From the NCBI GenBank assembly GCA_026260175.1, contig JAKCWW010000107.1:62001-126000 (forward strand): a DNA stretch of 64,000 nt, in the 5' to 3' direction. The notes under the pieces were generated by a model. That model ran no database searches, was not told the DNA's origin, and saw only the letters and a program-made list of their open reading frames with translations. The DNA is from Reticulitermes lucifugus. Lineage: Eukaryota; Arthropoda; Insecta; Blattodea; Rhinotermitidae. The position numbers and the translations under genes were made by a program. Positions 1 to 11,465 of the stretch are shown here, in pieces. How positions within the stretch are numbered: position 1 is the stretch's first letter; every line of letters begins with the position of its first letter.

Positions 1-220
1 CATCTCTAACTTCTAGGCAGAGTCTTGGGGGTAGAGATATGATCTGTCTAGAAGTGAAATAACACTGGAAGAGAAAGTTAAAGTATAATAAAATACACAT
101 AATTTGTACTACGTTTGCTTTACATTTAAAACTTTTATTATTGTTCCTTCTGATTCTTCTCTGTCCTTAATTTTCCGCCTCCCTTTGTTTATTGTAAGAG
201 ATCGGGTTTAAAGTTCGAGC
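1..220. other. unannotated AT-rich DNA
   Basis: I see no coding region, RNA gene or recognisable repeat here. Confidence 0.5.
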
Positions 221-277
221 TGTTTGAGGTGCAACTTCCTGTTTGAGGTGCAACTGCCTGTTTGAGGTGCAACTGCC
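221..277 (+). repeat. 19-bp tandem repeat, three units
   Basis: Three head-to-tail copies of TGTTTGAGGTGCAACTGCC start at 221, 240 and 259. The first differs by one base (TTCC for TGCC) and a partial fourth unit (TGTTT) follows. This is a small minisatellite with no coding frame across it. Confidence 0.9.
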
Positions 278-917
278 TGTTTCAGTCCTGCAGATATTCC
301 GGTAAGCATTCTCTTGATAGTTTCAAAATTTGGTTCGTTGCTAAGCTGAACTATCTACATGACTTTCTGTCCAATAATTCTCAACGAATGTCCATTATAT
401 TTGGTGTTGTTATTCCACAAATACAAAGATAATTTGGAAGAATATATGTTAATATTTTTCATTGTCTTTGACAAAAACCAAAATCGTAATGAGCAGCCAA
501 TTAGATTTTTCGGATTTCACCCTGTATCTACTTACTTCGATATTCCTTAAATTATGGATTCATTTAAACTGCGCAGATCAAAAGAAGCTCTTATTTTGTA
601 CGAGTACTTACTTCGTTGAAGACCACAATTAATCCACGTCCTGTACATAGGCTATATATAAGTCTATCCCTGTCCTTTGTGCTAAGTATCTTTTCTGCAC
701 TAAAGTTTTCATGATCAGGAAAAAGTATTTTTTATTTTTACAATGCTTGCTCCCACAGACTCCCTTTTAAATTAGCCGGGTAACAGTGGAAAAATACCAG
801 GAGTGTTTGACACACTGATGGGAAACACCCATCAAAAATTAAAACATCATTTTAGAACACGATTATTGGTAGGTTTGTGTTACTACCAAAAGGTTTAAGT
901 AAATGCATATAAAGAGA
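278..917. other. unannotated AT-rich DNA
   Basis: An open frame of 63 codons at 359-550 is AT-rich low-complexity sequence with no family resemblance. Nothing else is supported. Confidence 0.45.
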
Positions 918-1118
918 GTATTAATATTTTCGTACTAGAAGTATAAAACCGATAAAAAGGAGTTAAACAAGAGTGTTACTTTCACATGTTTCATGTATAA
1001 AGGAGTAGCATTTGTGGTAAAATTATATTACGTTATTGGCTAAATAAACGTGTCTTATACAGACAGCATTAATATTTTCATGCTGGACAATTAAAATCGG
1101 TAAAAAGCAATTAAAATA
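918..1118 (+). repeat. diverged tandem duplication, period about 150 bp
   Basis: The segments 918-968 and 1068-1118 align: both carry TATTAATATTTTC or ATTAATATTTTCA, then an ATAAAACCGATAAAAAGGAGTTAAA-like stretch. Weaker matches upstream (TTATTGG followed by CGTGT or TGTGT) suggest that the whole ~150 bp unit was duplicated long ago. Confidence 0.5.
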
Positions 1119-1152
1119 CCCATTAAGCCCCAGAAGTACTTAGTGGATGTTG

Positions 1153-1428
1153 ATGAAACAATGTAAGAAAGAAAAGACTTTTAACCGAGAAAGAAGAAGG
1201 GCTTGGTTGGATCTAAAGCGTCAGGAGCGTTTCTGCAATAAGATAAGAAGAAATGCAAAACGCATGGCTGAAATGAGTGCTCGAGATGGTGAACAACAAT
1301 AAAAGCTCGATGAGCTGCTGAATTTAACAGTTGCCTTCGAAGAGGAAAAAATTATTCTTCCAAGTATCGACTTAGCTCGAGTAAACCACAATTACTCTCT
1401 TTACCCGAAAGGAGAAAACTTTCAGTAA
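1153..1428 (+). pseudogene. broken ORF rich in basic residues, unknown family
   Basis: Reading from ATG at 1153 gives 49 codons beginning MKQCKKEKTFNRERRRAWLD and containing RMAEMSARDGEQQ. A TAA at 1300 follows, then 41 further codons continue in the same frame (KLDELLNLTVAFEEEKIILP, later YPKGENFQ) to TAA at 1426. The composition is more protein-like than the surrounding AT-rich DNA: a strongly basic N-terminal half, then an acidic helix-like segment. One in-frame stop interrupting an otherwise open frame suggests a decayed coding segment, either a transposon gene or an old exon. I do not recognise the family. No splice sites or neighbours help, and a chance ORF remains possible. Confidence 0.3.
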
Positions 1429-2289
1429 TTGCAGCAGCATTCCCAATGACAAAAAATTAGAAAATACAAGAGCAAAATTTCGAACATGTTGCGAATTGCG
1501 AGGTTTGAGATTTTCGAAAAATATCTTCTTCTACGATGCGTCATTGTGTGTCCATTTACCCACAGATGCAGGGTCACATTCAAGAAACCGCCATCCTTGT
1601 TGGGATTTATCTTGAAGACCCCGTTTCTTCTTACAGTTAATTATATGTTGCCAAGTTATTGTCAGAAATAGTAGCATTGCCAACATTTTCATGAAATAAA
1701 CAGCAAGACAGGGCCCAATATTAATCAATGACAGTATTTTAATTCAGAATATTGCTTATGCTAAAATCCTTCTTGATTAATAATATAAAATTATTATAAA
1801 TGACAGTCACGTTCTGTATGTCTTCGTTTGTTGAGCTATGATTGTTTGATATTTTATTCGATTCTAAAAAAAACCTTTTGATAACCTTTGTTTGCCAATC
1901 CGTTATTTTTGATAGGTAAACACTAGTTGTATGTGTTGCCATTAACATGTGACACCCGCTTTGTGATAAAATACCTCGTCAAATCATAAATTAAAGGAAG
2001 GAAGTAGTTCGTGTTTATAATGAGGAACTGCACAAAACGTGAACTAGTCATTTCATAGAATAACGAATCAAACTAATTAAACGATTGAACTAATTGAACG
2101 ATTCTGCAGTTTAAGTAATTAGAGTGTGTAGTAAGTCTATTAAAAATTACGCCCCCATTCCGCGCGCCATCTTCCTCTTTCTCACGTTGCAATTCAGCTA
2201 CTGGTACCACGTTATCTGCCTGTCACTGTGACTTCCCATATACCTTTTATTTTATCATGCTACACTCGATAAAGTTTTTAACTTTTCCT
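1429..2289. other. unannotated DNA
   Basis: Two short overlapping open frames on opposite strands (about 1486-1728) show no family resemblance. I see nothing else in this stretch. Confidence 0.45.
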
Positions 2290-2573
2290 AATATTCTATG
2301 GACCGATCCCAGTGGCCGTGCGGTCTAAGGCGTGGGTCTTCGGCCGCTCGCTTACTAGGATNNNNNNNNNNNNNNNNNNNNNNNNNNNNNNNNNNNNNNN
2401 NNNNNNNNNNNNNNNNNNNNNNNNNNNNNNNNNNNNNNNNNNNNNNNNNNNNNNNNNNNNNNNNNNNNNACTGTGGTGTGTCTAATGTGTGTGATCGTGA
2501 AACCTCGACGACACGAGGAGGCCCAGGCCCATATAAGGCTGTCGAGCCATAAAAAATAAAAATATTCTATGGA
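2290..2573 (+). mobile_element. SINE-A copy 1, full length, with assembly gap and target-site duplication
   Basis: This is a tRNA-derived short interspersed element. The element itself runs 2303-2561: a tRNA-like head (GATCCCAGTGGCCGTGCGG, then TCTAAGGCG), a body ending CTCGACGACACGAGGAGGCC, the 3' end GGCTGTCGAGCCAT and an A-rich tail. Its middle, including the pol III B box, is replaced by 108 N. It is bracketed by a perfect 13-bp direct repeat, AATATTCTATGGA, at 2290-2302 and 2561-2573, which is the expected target-site duplication of LINE-mediated insertion. The TGGCCGNGCGGTCTAAGGCG core resembles tRNA-Leu. The open frames spanning it are not genes. Confidence 0.92.
2362..2469. other. assembly gap (108 N)
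   Basis: This run of N lies wholly inside SINE-A copy 1. The intact copy at 59371 has 111 bases in the corresponding interval, so the gap is about the length of the missing SINE middle. Confidence 0.98.
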
Positions 2574-2903
2574 GTATGCTAGTATAGATTGTATTAATGA
2601 TGCACTCTCAGCTGTGAATAGAAACGTAAGTAGAAATGACGAATAATGAATCAATTCGAGAGGTTAATCTCAGGCAGTGTATTAAGGGAAAAACATTTTT
2701 ACATTCTCGTGAAAATATTTAAAGCTAATAAAAAGATATGAAATGGAAAATTTAGCCAACAAAAAAAAAATACATAAGACTATTGGTAAAGGCAGCAACT
2801 GTGTGGAAGGAAACTTTGTGTTTGAGCGACCGACTCAAATGCTGGAGTAATATTTCGCTATTCTAGTGGTTTTTTTTTATTTACTGTACTTTATTATACT
2901 CAT
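2574..2903. other. unannotated AT-rich DNA
   Basis: An A-run at about 2760-2770 and a T-run at about 2871-2878 are the only features. No gene is seen. Confidence 0.45.
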
Positions 2904-3284
2904 TTGTCAGTTAGACATGGAGGTAGGCACCTCGAGATTATAGAATCCAGCCAGCGCTATCAACATTTGGGTACGACAATTCATGTTACAGTCCCCGAAG
3001 TCGATTGGGGAACAAGAGACGCCCTTTCGATCCCGGTTGTAGTTTTGGAAGAGTTGAAAGTTTTTTTAGAGACATGGAAAAAGAAGTGTCTTACTGAAGC
3101 AGCTCTATTCTCGGACGTAGTTTTGTGTCTGTACGAGACACTGGATACTGCTGTTGAAGTTTCTCAGGTCCAATTATCCGTCCGCTCTGTTGCCACTACT
3201 CAGGGTACAGGATATCCGCAAGGATATCAGGAATGTTTGTGTAACGGTAAGCTGACTACAAGGGAAAACTGTGTAAAAGCGTAA
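2904..3284 (+). CDS. 126-codon ORF, unknown; possible exon or transposon remnant
   Basis: The open frame runs from ATG at 2904 to TAA at 3282. Its base composition is clearly richer in G+C than the flanks and its amino-acid use looks protein-like. It begins MSVRHGGRHLEIIESSQRYQ and later has VTVPEVDWGTRDALSIPVVV and EELKVFLETWKKKCLTEAA. No signal peptide, membrane segment or known domain is visible. The frame is open somewhat upstream of the ATG, so it could equally be an internal exon or a decayed transposase segment. There is no neighbouring gene. I do not recognise it, and coding status is unproven. Confidence 0.3.
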   Translation: MSVRHGGRHLEIIESSQRYQHLGTTIHVTVPEVDWGTRDALSIPVVVLEELKVFLETWKKKCLTEAALFSDVVLCLYETLDTAVEVSQVQLSVRSVATTQGTGYPQGYQECLCNGKLTTRENCVKA

Positions 3285-3785
3285 AAAGACAACTTCATGT
3301 AATTCCAAATGCCAAATGAGCAAAACATGTTGCAATAAATCACAGTCCGATTATACGTAGTAAGTCATTTATTGGTTTATTGGCGTGAATGATTTTAATG
3401 CTTATAATTTTATATTTATATAAATCAAGAGCTTGAAATTGGAATATATTTGTCTAAAATGAGCCATAATTTACCAACCTGATTCATACCTTTCACTTAA
3501 TATGTTACTTGTTTTAATTATAACTATTACGTATTTTCACTGAATTAGTCTAAACCTGGTACTGAAAGGAAAAGGCCCGCAGTTTACAATTTAACTGCAT
3601 TTGAATAGTTATTCTATGAACTAACTAGTGAAAATATTTTATTTTCTTCTTATTTCACACTCTTAACTTAAACGCTCGGTTAATTTGTAAAACCACTACG
3701 TAGTCCTTAAAATACCTGAAATAAACAATAATGTGAAATTACTTTGTACACTAAAAAGCGTTATTTTTTTTAAAGATCCCTGAAT
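3285..3785. other. unannotated AT-rich DNA
   Basis: Nothing recognisable in this interval. Confidence 0.45.
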
Positions 3786-3999
3786 TCACCCCCTTGTCCT
3801 TCTGATAAGAGTTATATTAAGACATATGTGAGTATGGACAATTAATGAAATATTACTGACAGAGGAAAACCGAATTACTCGTAGAATAATATATGTCCGT
3901 GCCACCTCGCCCTCGACAAACCTCACATGGAACTGCCACGGACAGAAATCGGGTCCCTGCTGTGAGAAGGCGGTGATCGTCTGAAGCATGGCACGGCCT
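3786..3999 (-). mobile_element. SINE-B copy 1 (degraded)
   Basis: Read on the minus strand, this begins with a tRNA-like head (GTGCCATGCTTCAGACG, then a CCCGATTTCTG B-box relic). It continues through a CATGTGAGGTTTGTCG and CGGTTTTCCTCTGTCA body and ends TCTTATCAGAAGGACAAGG. The same parts occur in order at 19015, 33238 and 39775. The 128-codon minus-strand frame here is a by-product of the repeat. Confidence 0.65.
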
Positions 4000-4619
4000 C
4001 CTGAATTACACGCTTGAACAGTAACATGTATAATGATTCTGTTGTTACCTGACAGAGAAGGCAGTGTCCTTCCTTTAGAAGACCAATCGTAGATTGTTAC
4101 ACAGGGACAAAATGGACGTTGAATGCGAGAATAATATGAAATATGTGAGTTAACTCTTAAAAAAAAATACAAGACTTTTCATTATTAAATTTGACGTGGA
4201 TTACACTAAACACTAGTCTTTAAACGGTTAATTAAAACGTAATTTTAAAAGTTTGTGTTTCATATAAAAATTGCATGTTATGACTCCTGTGACTTTTGTA
4301 CTCCCTGCCCTGTGTCTAGAAAATTAATTAAACACATTTTTAGCCACATTTACAGTTTTAAACAGCGGACAAAAACAAAACTGGCCGAATAAAGTTTAAT
4401 GTTCCCTCCAATACAAAATTAAATCGAAAAGTTTATGCTATGGCGGACCTGCACGTATTGCATTCATTTATGCACTTTCCAAAAAGAAAGCTTAACATGG
4501 AAATATTTATTCAGTATACTGGCAATTACTGAAAGAGTATATGAATACAAGTAATGATAACCTGAATGGATTACGGCCACAACAAACTAAAGGTTTTACC
4601 GTAGTGCTCTGTAAATTTG

Positions 4620-4655
<36 letters not shown>

Positions 4656-5547
4656 GTGTTTTCCTTTCAGTTTAGTAAATAAAATAACAGAATGCCGTTA
4701 TGCCATCTATCACCGTAAACAATGAACTCACGTCAGAAGGGTTCGACGTTAAATTAAACAAACACAGAACAATAACAAAGTAATATTTCTATCTAATAGA
4801 AAACCGGTGATCGTCGACTCTCACAGTGTCATTGTTCTCACATCCATATACGGCACGTTTGCAGCACATACAAATAGCGAATCTGCAATGCAGGTTTTAT
4901 CTTCATTAATAAAAAAAATGACTATTTAATTCTAATAAAGACATTGAGTAATTGCTCCAAACTCTCTACAAGCCTTGTAGTCCCACTTTTAAAATTAACC
5001 ATTAGTTACATTAAAACATAAAAACTAAAATAATAATTATAAATATGTCCCTTTTGTCTTGTTTCTGAGCACGGCATACTATGCGATAAAACGTTCGTCC
5101 TCAGGACCCAGTAAAAGGGACAAATGGACTATAAATATAATTTATATGTGTGGGCGCGCCTAATTTCTGTGATTGAGGATAGGATTAGTGAAGCATTCGT
5201 AAAAAGACGGTATATATAAAGCCGTTGGGTTGCGTGAAAGGCGGGAGATATTGAGTAGCAGAGGGTCTATTAGTTCTCAAGCATGGTTCTGTTCGATTAA
5301 ATTTTAAGTATAATTATGAAACATATCGCTGGAAACTCGGGTGGGATTCAATGGGATATAAGGACTTTCGTTAATATGCCACAATTTTTCACCCACTCAA
5401 ATATATGCCTACGTGCATGTGAATAAATATATTTTGTAGTTTGTTGAGACATAAATTCAATACTGCAATCAACATCTAAGCAAGTTATAAGGTAGTTTCC
5501 ACTCAACATCAACACAAATATTTATTATTTTTTCCAGGCAATAACGT
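4000..5547. other. unannotated AT-rich DNA
   Basis: Apart from the TA tract at 4624-4652, I see no gene or repeat. Confidence 0.45.
4624..4652. repeat. (AT)n microsatellite
   Basis: Uninterrupted alternating A and T for 29 bases. Confidence 0.98.
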
Positions 5548-5584
5548 GGCTACATGTTTTCACCACTAAGTTATCATCTTTAGG
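5548..5584 (-). repeat. CTGANGA...GAAAC motif, locus 1
   Basis: The minus strand reads CCTAAAGATGATAACT, then TAGTGGTGAAAACATGTAGCC. It is a weak member of the family described at 48632. The 3' flank CATGTAGCCACGTTATT is shared with the locus at 22921, placing both in one subfamily. Confidence 0.45.
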
Positions 5585-5628
5585 CAACTAAAATACATAA
5601 AACGAAAATTACAGTTGCAAGTTTATCC

Positions 5629-5646
5629 ATATATATATATATATAT
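5629..5646. repeat. (AT)9 microsatellite
   Basis: Nine AT units. Confidence 0.97.
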
Positions 5647-5961
5647 GGGTAGATTTAGATCTCAATTCTGGGGGTTTAAAATGTATATGTCAATGTCAAA
5701 TGTTAAAATGTTAAAATATATATGTTTTTGATTAACTCTTGATTGACATATCCTGTATATTTGCATTGTAAGTCAGTAATTCCTCTTTTTCGTTGTTGTA
5801 CCGGTAGATTATTTTAGCCTGGTTAGCGATTACAACTTTTACTTTGGACATCCCGTTGTGTTTGCATATTACAATTGTTTTCCAAAGTGATAATCTTTGA
5901 ATTTGTAATTTCTTCTTTATTGTTCAGTGGACTTTCAAATTAATTATCATATAAGTAGAAA

Positions 5962-5985
5962 TATTAGTATTAGTATTAGTATTAT
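5962..5985 (+). repeat. (TATTAG)n short tandem repeat next to SINE-C
   Basis: Three perfect TATTAG units and one variant, lying just upstream of the SINE-C head. Similar TATTATTATTAG sequence follows the element at about 6264. Confidence 0.85.
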
Positions 5986-5992
5986 TTTTAGT

Positions 5993-6262
5993 GTCATAGC
6001 GTTATCGGTATAGTGACTCAATATTGGCTGGAAGGTCCGTGTATCGAAGCGCGTTGGGGTCAGATTTCCGCATCCTTTCACACCAACCCTGAGGCCCATC
6101 GAGCCTTCTGTACAATGGGTGACGGGTCTCTTTCCCGGGGATAAAGCAACCGTGGCATGGCGTTAACCATCGACCCCTATCTGGCACTGAGGTTAAAGAA
6201 AGAGTACAGCTATACCTCTACTAACCCTCTGGCCTTCATGGTCTGTTCTAGTGTGAATTTAA
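5993..6262 (+). mobile_element. SINE-C copy 1, with tRNA-like head
   Basis: The 5' end is tRNA-like: A-box-like TAGCGTTATCGGTATAGTGA and a B-box relic GTGTATCGAAG, with spacing typical of a tRNA. The body is GC-rich against its flanks (CTTTCCCGGGGATAAAGC, then GGCATGGCGTTAACC) and the end is CATGGTCTGTTCTAGTGTG. Its 3' half is repeated in inverse orientation at 62471-62624, which establishes it as a dispersed repeat. The 61-codon frame on the minus strand is not a gene. Confidence 0.8.
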
Positions 6263-8044
6263 CCTATTATTATTAGTTAAAGTATTTAGTATGGCAATTA
6301 ATATTCGCTTCTTTTAACACAAGGTTATTGCATTTTTTAAACAAGAGATATGAACACAGGGTAAGATAGAACGCGCATTTAAGTTTCATTCCATCCGTGC
6401 ATATGAAGCAACACTCTAATATTCTGCAACTTAATTTACATTTTTAAACAAAAGTAACTTAGCGACCTTTAGGGAATATAACACAGGAAGACTGCGTGCA
6501 TCCAGCTGCTGTACGTTCAGTTCCGGTAAACATTGATCTGCTGTGATTCAGGCGATGATGTGTTTTCGTTCTAAAAGGAAGAGTATTTCTAAGGGTAGTA
6601 ATTTTCCTCTCTGTGTACCGAAATTTTTTATCTAAAAAAAAGAATGCGGGATATTTTCGGCAGGGTTTATGTTCCATAATGATCTCACCTTAAAGAGAAT
6701 GAAATGCGGCAAAGTACTGCATACTTCCAAAAGTTCCTAGTTCAAGAGTTGATTTTTATTACAGAGATACCCTCACCACTTAATTAACTGTAATACAACG
6801 TAAAGTCTATAAGGACTATAAGTAGAGAGCCAAAAGGGGTAAAGGGAAGGAAGTGTGCCTTGGAGAGTAGTTTATGTGTACAGTATTGCTCGTAAAAATT
6901 GCGCACTGATCGTAAACATTAGCCAGAAGATGGAGCCATTAGGAAGTTCTATTTTGTAAGCCATCATTTGGAGTAATGTTCAGGGGTAGGAGGGAATTGT
7001 TGTCACTTTACGATTCGTTAAGACTTAAAATATTGATTATCCATTAAATTTGAATAATACAAACTGAACACTATAGTTACGACTTTAACTGAAAAAAATA
7101 CGGTTTATATTTCCTTCAATAAGAGCCCAATTAACGTGTTATTTGTTTGAATGTTCGGTGGAGTAAATGTCAAAGATAAGTACTCAACACAGAGACATAG
7201 GGTTTTGTTGGAATATTAGGCTACAATAAATATTCATACTAAATATAATTCCACATAATAAATAAAGTCGTAATTGTAAACCGCAAAATTATCCCACTTT
7301 GTCTTCTGACATCATTCTTCATAATTCGATACATGAATATGCCTCCAAAATTAAAAACTGACAACTGCAGAACCTTCTCATTTTAAAATTTGTCTATAAG
7401 TCCAGACAGAAGAATCCATAAATTCTGGAATACAGATGTCCATACAGAAGGAGAAAAATGGAAGTTTACGAAGCACATTAGATTAAATCCTTTATTGAAT
7501 ACAGTTAGCAGCCTTATGGTTTAATTTAACGCAATATTTCACGCTTATGACGTATTTCCAGACATAGTTCTAAGACACACTTTTCTTACTGCAGATCTTT
7601 ATGGAATGTAAACACTTGCATATAAAAATATAGAAAAATATAGAACCATTCAAAATTAAATGTACTGTATATTTCTCCAATGCAGTAGGTAGAGCCCACT
7701 GATATATATATTTGCCAATAAACGAGTAACATTTCAACATATGAGACCCCTTGTTATGCAGGATCAGTACTCGTCTTTTTCTGCATTTATTACGCGACAT
7801 TTAATCGCACATATTTAATATACTCGGAGACGAACCCAGCGATAGTGATAAATTTGTGGGTTCATTGTGGTTTCATAAGCCCTATTCTACAACAGTGCTC
7901 TAGAAAATTGCGACAAATTCGCCTCTTAACTTACTCAAATGACAGCTCATATTCTCCGTGTCGTAATATATATATACAGATGAAGAAAATGTTTCTTGAA
8001 CTAACTAAAACTAACTAAATCCATGTATCAAAGTCCTTTCTGAA
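6263..8044. other. unannotated AT-rich DNA
   Basis: Only chance-length open frames are present (for example 6459-6677 and 7570-7800, minus strand) and none resembles a known family. No RNA gene or repeat is recognised. Confidence 0.45.
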
Positions 8045-8450
8045 AACCTAAGAGGTCTTCAGCTAATCAAGAAATTCCCCGCCTTTTATGGAACCCAGAA
8101 GTTTATTACCACATTCACAAGCGCCCACCACCTGTTCCTCTCCTGAGCCAGAGCAATCTAATCAATGCCTCCTCATCCCACTTTCAAGATCCATTTTAAT
8201 ATTATACCCCATCTACGCCTGGTTCTTCCAAGTGTTCTATTTCCTTCAGGTCTCCCCACTAAAGCCCTGTATGCTCCTCTCCTGTCCCCATACGTAACTC
8301 ATATCCCATCCACCTCATTCTTCTTGATATAACCGTCCAAATAAAATTTGGTGAGGAGTACAGATCATAAATTTCGTTATGTAGCATTCTACATATCTCT
8401 GTTACCTCGTCCCTCTTAGGCGCAACTTACTTTCTCAGCGCCCTGTAAGT
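8045..8450 (-). mobile_element. LINE-A 3' end, decayed copy 1
   Basis: This is the tail of a non-LTR retrotransposon. On the minus strand the ORF2 C-terminus reads RMRWMGYELRMGTGEEHTGL, then a stop, then WGDLKEIEHLEE, matching the family pattern RRIRWAGHVARMGEERG...YRVLVGKPEG. Frameshifted DWINLAQDRD-like sequence follows, then the 3'UTR ending near 8045 (AAGAAATTCCCCGCC in plus orientation). Multiple stops show that it is dead. The same segments occur at 11255, 15634, 38240 and 50935. The 69-codon plus-strand frame inside is a shadow. Confidence 0.8.
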
Positions 8451-11254
8451 CCGAGGCTTCATTTGATGTTTCGTAACTTGGGACGTTTTTACGGTGAGCA
8501 CATTTTAGCACCTCGCCCAACCCCTAACAGACAAGCTGCAGGATCAACCCTTGTCGGATGATCGCGAATGCTTATTCAATATATTCGCATCTACCCTCCA
8601 TATCTGGAGGCAGTTCCTCCATCCGCAACCTGAGGAAGCGCCATGCTGTGGTGACAGGAACGCACTTGTTGAAAAAATGTAGAAAAAATTACTAATTCTA
8701 ATATAAACATGTTCATTCATTAAATAATTGCACGCAGCAGAGTTCATCTCGAGAAGCGAATAGTCAGTAATCAAGGGATTCCTTTCCTTTTATGCAATCG
8801 GAAAATAAATGTAGTGTTAAGAATAGTCCGCCACTGGACCATATCATAAGACACAGGAATTCAGTAACATTCTTTACACATGCCGTTCCCGTCACGTTCA
8901 TTTAATATAATCCATCTGCATATAAATATAGTGACTGAAGGCTTCCATTCAGATTTTTCGACCGATACGGGATATGCCTTTCTAAACTCCTCCACGCACT
9001 GCCAGCTTTGTCTAGCACTAAGCACTTATGCTTGTCGATAAAACTGACGCATATGAATTAAATGACGTTTCTAGCACAAAGTATTAACACTTTATGGAAG
9101 TGTTCAATAATATGTCAGGATTATTTGCTTTGTTCTAAATTTCAAAGAGTTTGCTTAAATTTAAACTGTGTTATCAGTCAATGAGAAGCCCAAAATAGTA
9201 ATCTTGGACAGAGTTCTTTTTAATATTAATTTCATTACGTTCGGAAGTAAAATAAGAACAAATGTTGCCTCAGTCATCTTTCATATACGTTCAGGATAGT
9301 TAAAGTTGCGGTACATGAATTGCTTCCAAATGCAACTTACGAAAATCGTGACAATAACCCTAACACGAGAGCGTGCACAAATACGCACACAAAATAGACA
9401 CCTACAGTTATGTATGTTTATTTATACATAGAAGGTTTTGTGTCTTTATTTATTGTTGTTTTTTGTCTGACACTAAATTTGCAAATTATTCACCAAATGT
9501 TCTAAAGAAACGTGAATAAAATGCGTTATATCCACCAAGTACTACAAGCTTCTGGGCGAAATTATCTTTAACTTGTACAGATCCAGCGCAATCCTTACGT
9601 TATTTTAAGTTTTAATACAAAAGATTTTTACATTTCCAGAACTGCAAATCCCACGGGACAGATTAATCCTCGAAAAATGGGTAACTAATCAAGAAATGTT
9701 TCACATTTTATAGAATTCGAAACACCCTTACTGAGTTCACACTAACCAGCTACTCTTCTCTGCACTGAACCATACCAATCCAGCACACATCTTCTTAACA
9801 GCTTTCGTTAAGATTCTTTCTAACCTATGCCTGTTCGTTTGTTTCAAATAGTCTGGCCTCTTCTGGTGTTCTAACACGAAACCAGTACGTATTTTCCTTT
9901 CCTCCCTTACACGATACAATTTAAATTCTACATGTCCATTAACCTCACAAAATACAATTATCGTTGCGCCTATAAATGTAGTTATATTTAAGACCTACAA
10001 ACATTATTTGGAATGTTTCACAATAGTGAATATCAAAGAAACTCTAAGTGCAGATAAATTTTAACCCTACTGAATGCAGCCGAACTTATTAGAGTACAAG
10101 CGTTTCTGCACCAAAAAAAAAGAGCAAAAATTAGAAGTAAAACATTAATGCAAAGTCAAGCACTGCATCTGTAAAGACGTTACACTACTCTTTTTTATTC
10201 ATTTATTTCTAGTTACACTTGATATTGGGCCAATTCCGTACAATATTTTCTTATAAATTCTACCTTAATATCAAACTCGTAAAAACTATCCGGTTAATTA
10301 AATTCAAAACCATTTCGGGACCAAATTATACAATTAAGAGATTAGTTGCTTACCTGAATAATTTATAATATGTATATTATATGTAATGTTTTCGCCAGCC
10401 CCACCTATTCGAAATTCATTATTAAACTGAACATTTCAAACATTTCTTCACATCCGTCATAATGCAGATCTCGCATTCCAAAACTTTATAGCCGTTGAAA
10501 AATGGTTTTTATTTGAGATACGTTCTTACCCTGTGACAGAATTCCGTCATCTTGATGGGAAAATCGTTTAGACGGGAAAAACAAAACAAAGGAAAGAAGT
10601 GGAACGCGACATAAGGATATGTCCACTATACTTTGATTGATGTGGGGTCTACTTAAAGTTATAAGAGAGACGAACAGAGGCAAAGAGTGGAAAATACCTC
10701 TGTAAAGAGAAAACAGTGAGAAAACATGTAATTAAGGCAGGTTTGTTTTATTGTTTCCGCGCTTGAAATTAAGGGCAGTGTCACAGTAAAACTCCCTTAC
10801 ACAAGTGCAAAAAAAAAACATTCTTAGGTAGATGCTTCAAAATGTCGTCATTTCAGTTCAAAATGTGTTTATATTCTTTCCGTCTCTTAACATGGGATAA
10901 AAATTTAATCAATCACAAAGAAACATTAGACAGTTTCTCTTGGATTTTTATTCAAGTCGCATTTATTTCAAAAACAAATATTTTTCAGTAAGCCTACTAC
11001 TGACTGCTCTAACAGGAGAACAAGAATCCGAACATTCGAAACAGCAGATATCAATGTCAGTCCTATCCAATTTACAGATTTTCCAGCCGCCTTCCTGGAC
11101 AGAATTTGAATAACATTCTTGTATTTCAAGTATCGTCCTTGAAGGTTATTTACAATCCAAAATTACGTATTTCTTTCTTGTCTTCGTAACCTGCTTATAT
11201 TTCCAGCTCATCTCAACCTCTGGGACTTCAGCATTCTAACAGTAGCCGTATGCA
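8451..11254. other. unannotated AT-rich DNA
   Basis: Short open frames at 8544-8774, 9737-9919 and 10486-10683 (minus) have no recognisable family. No repeat or RNA gene is seen. Confidence 0.45.
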
Positions 11255-11465
11255 TACAGGGTTCGTAGGGGAAACTTGAAGGAACTAATCCACTTGAATT
11301 ATTTTAAAATATACTTAAATAGACATGTTTAGATGTCATGGACTGGATTAATCTGGCTCTGGATACAAAGAAGTGCCGGACTATTTTGAGAATATAATAA
11401 ACCTTCGATTTCCATAAAATGCGGGGAATCTCTTGACTAGCTAAGGAGCTATTAGCTTCTAAAGA
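11255..11465 (+). mobile_element. LINE-A 3' end, decayed copy 2
   Basis: This plus-strand fragment starts in the VGKPEG-coding part (GTAGGGGAAACTTGAAGGAA). It passes through DVMDWINLALDTKKCRTILR at about 11332-11391 and ends in the 3'UTR (AAATGCGGGGAATCTCTTGA, then CTAGCTAAGGAGCTATTAGC). There are stops in frame. It is the only plus-strand copy of LINE-A in the window. Confidence 0.75.

Noticed and set aside
221-277. CRISPR-like array
   Set aside because: Units are contiguous with no spacers, and the sequence is eukaryotic.
3786-4172. 128-codon minus-strand ORF
   Set aside because: It overlaps SINE-B copy 1 and has no domain.
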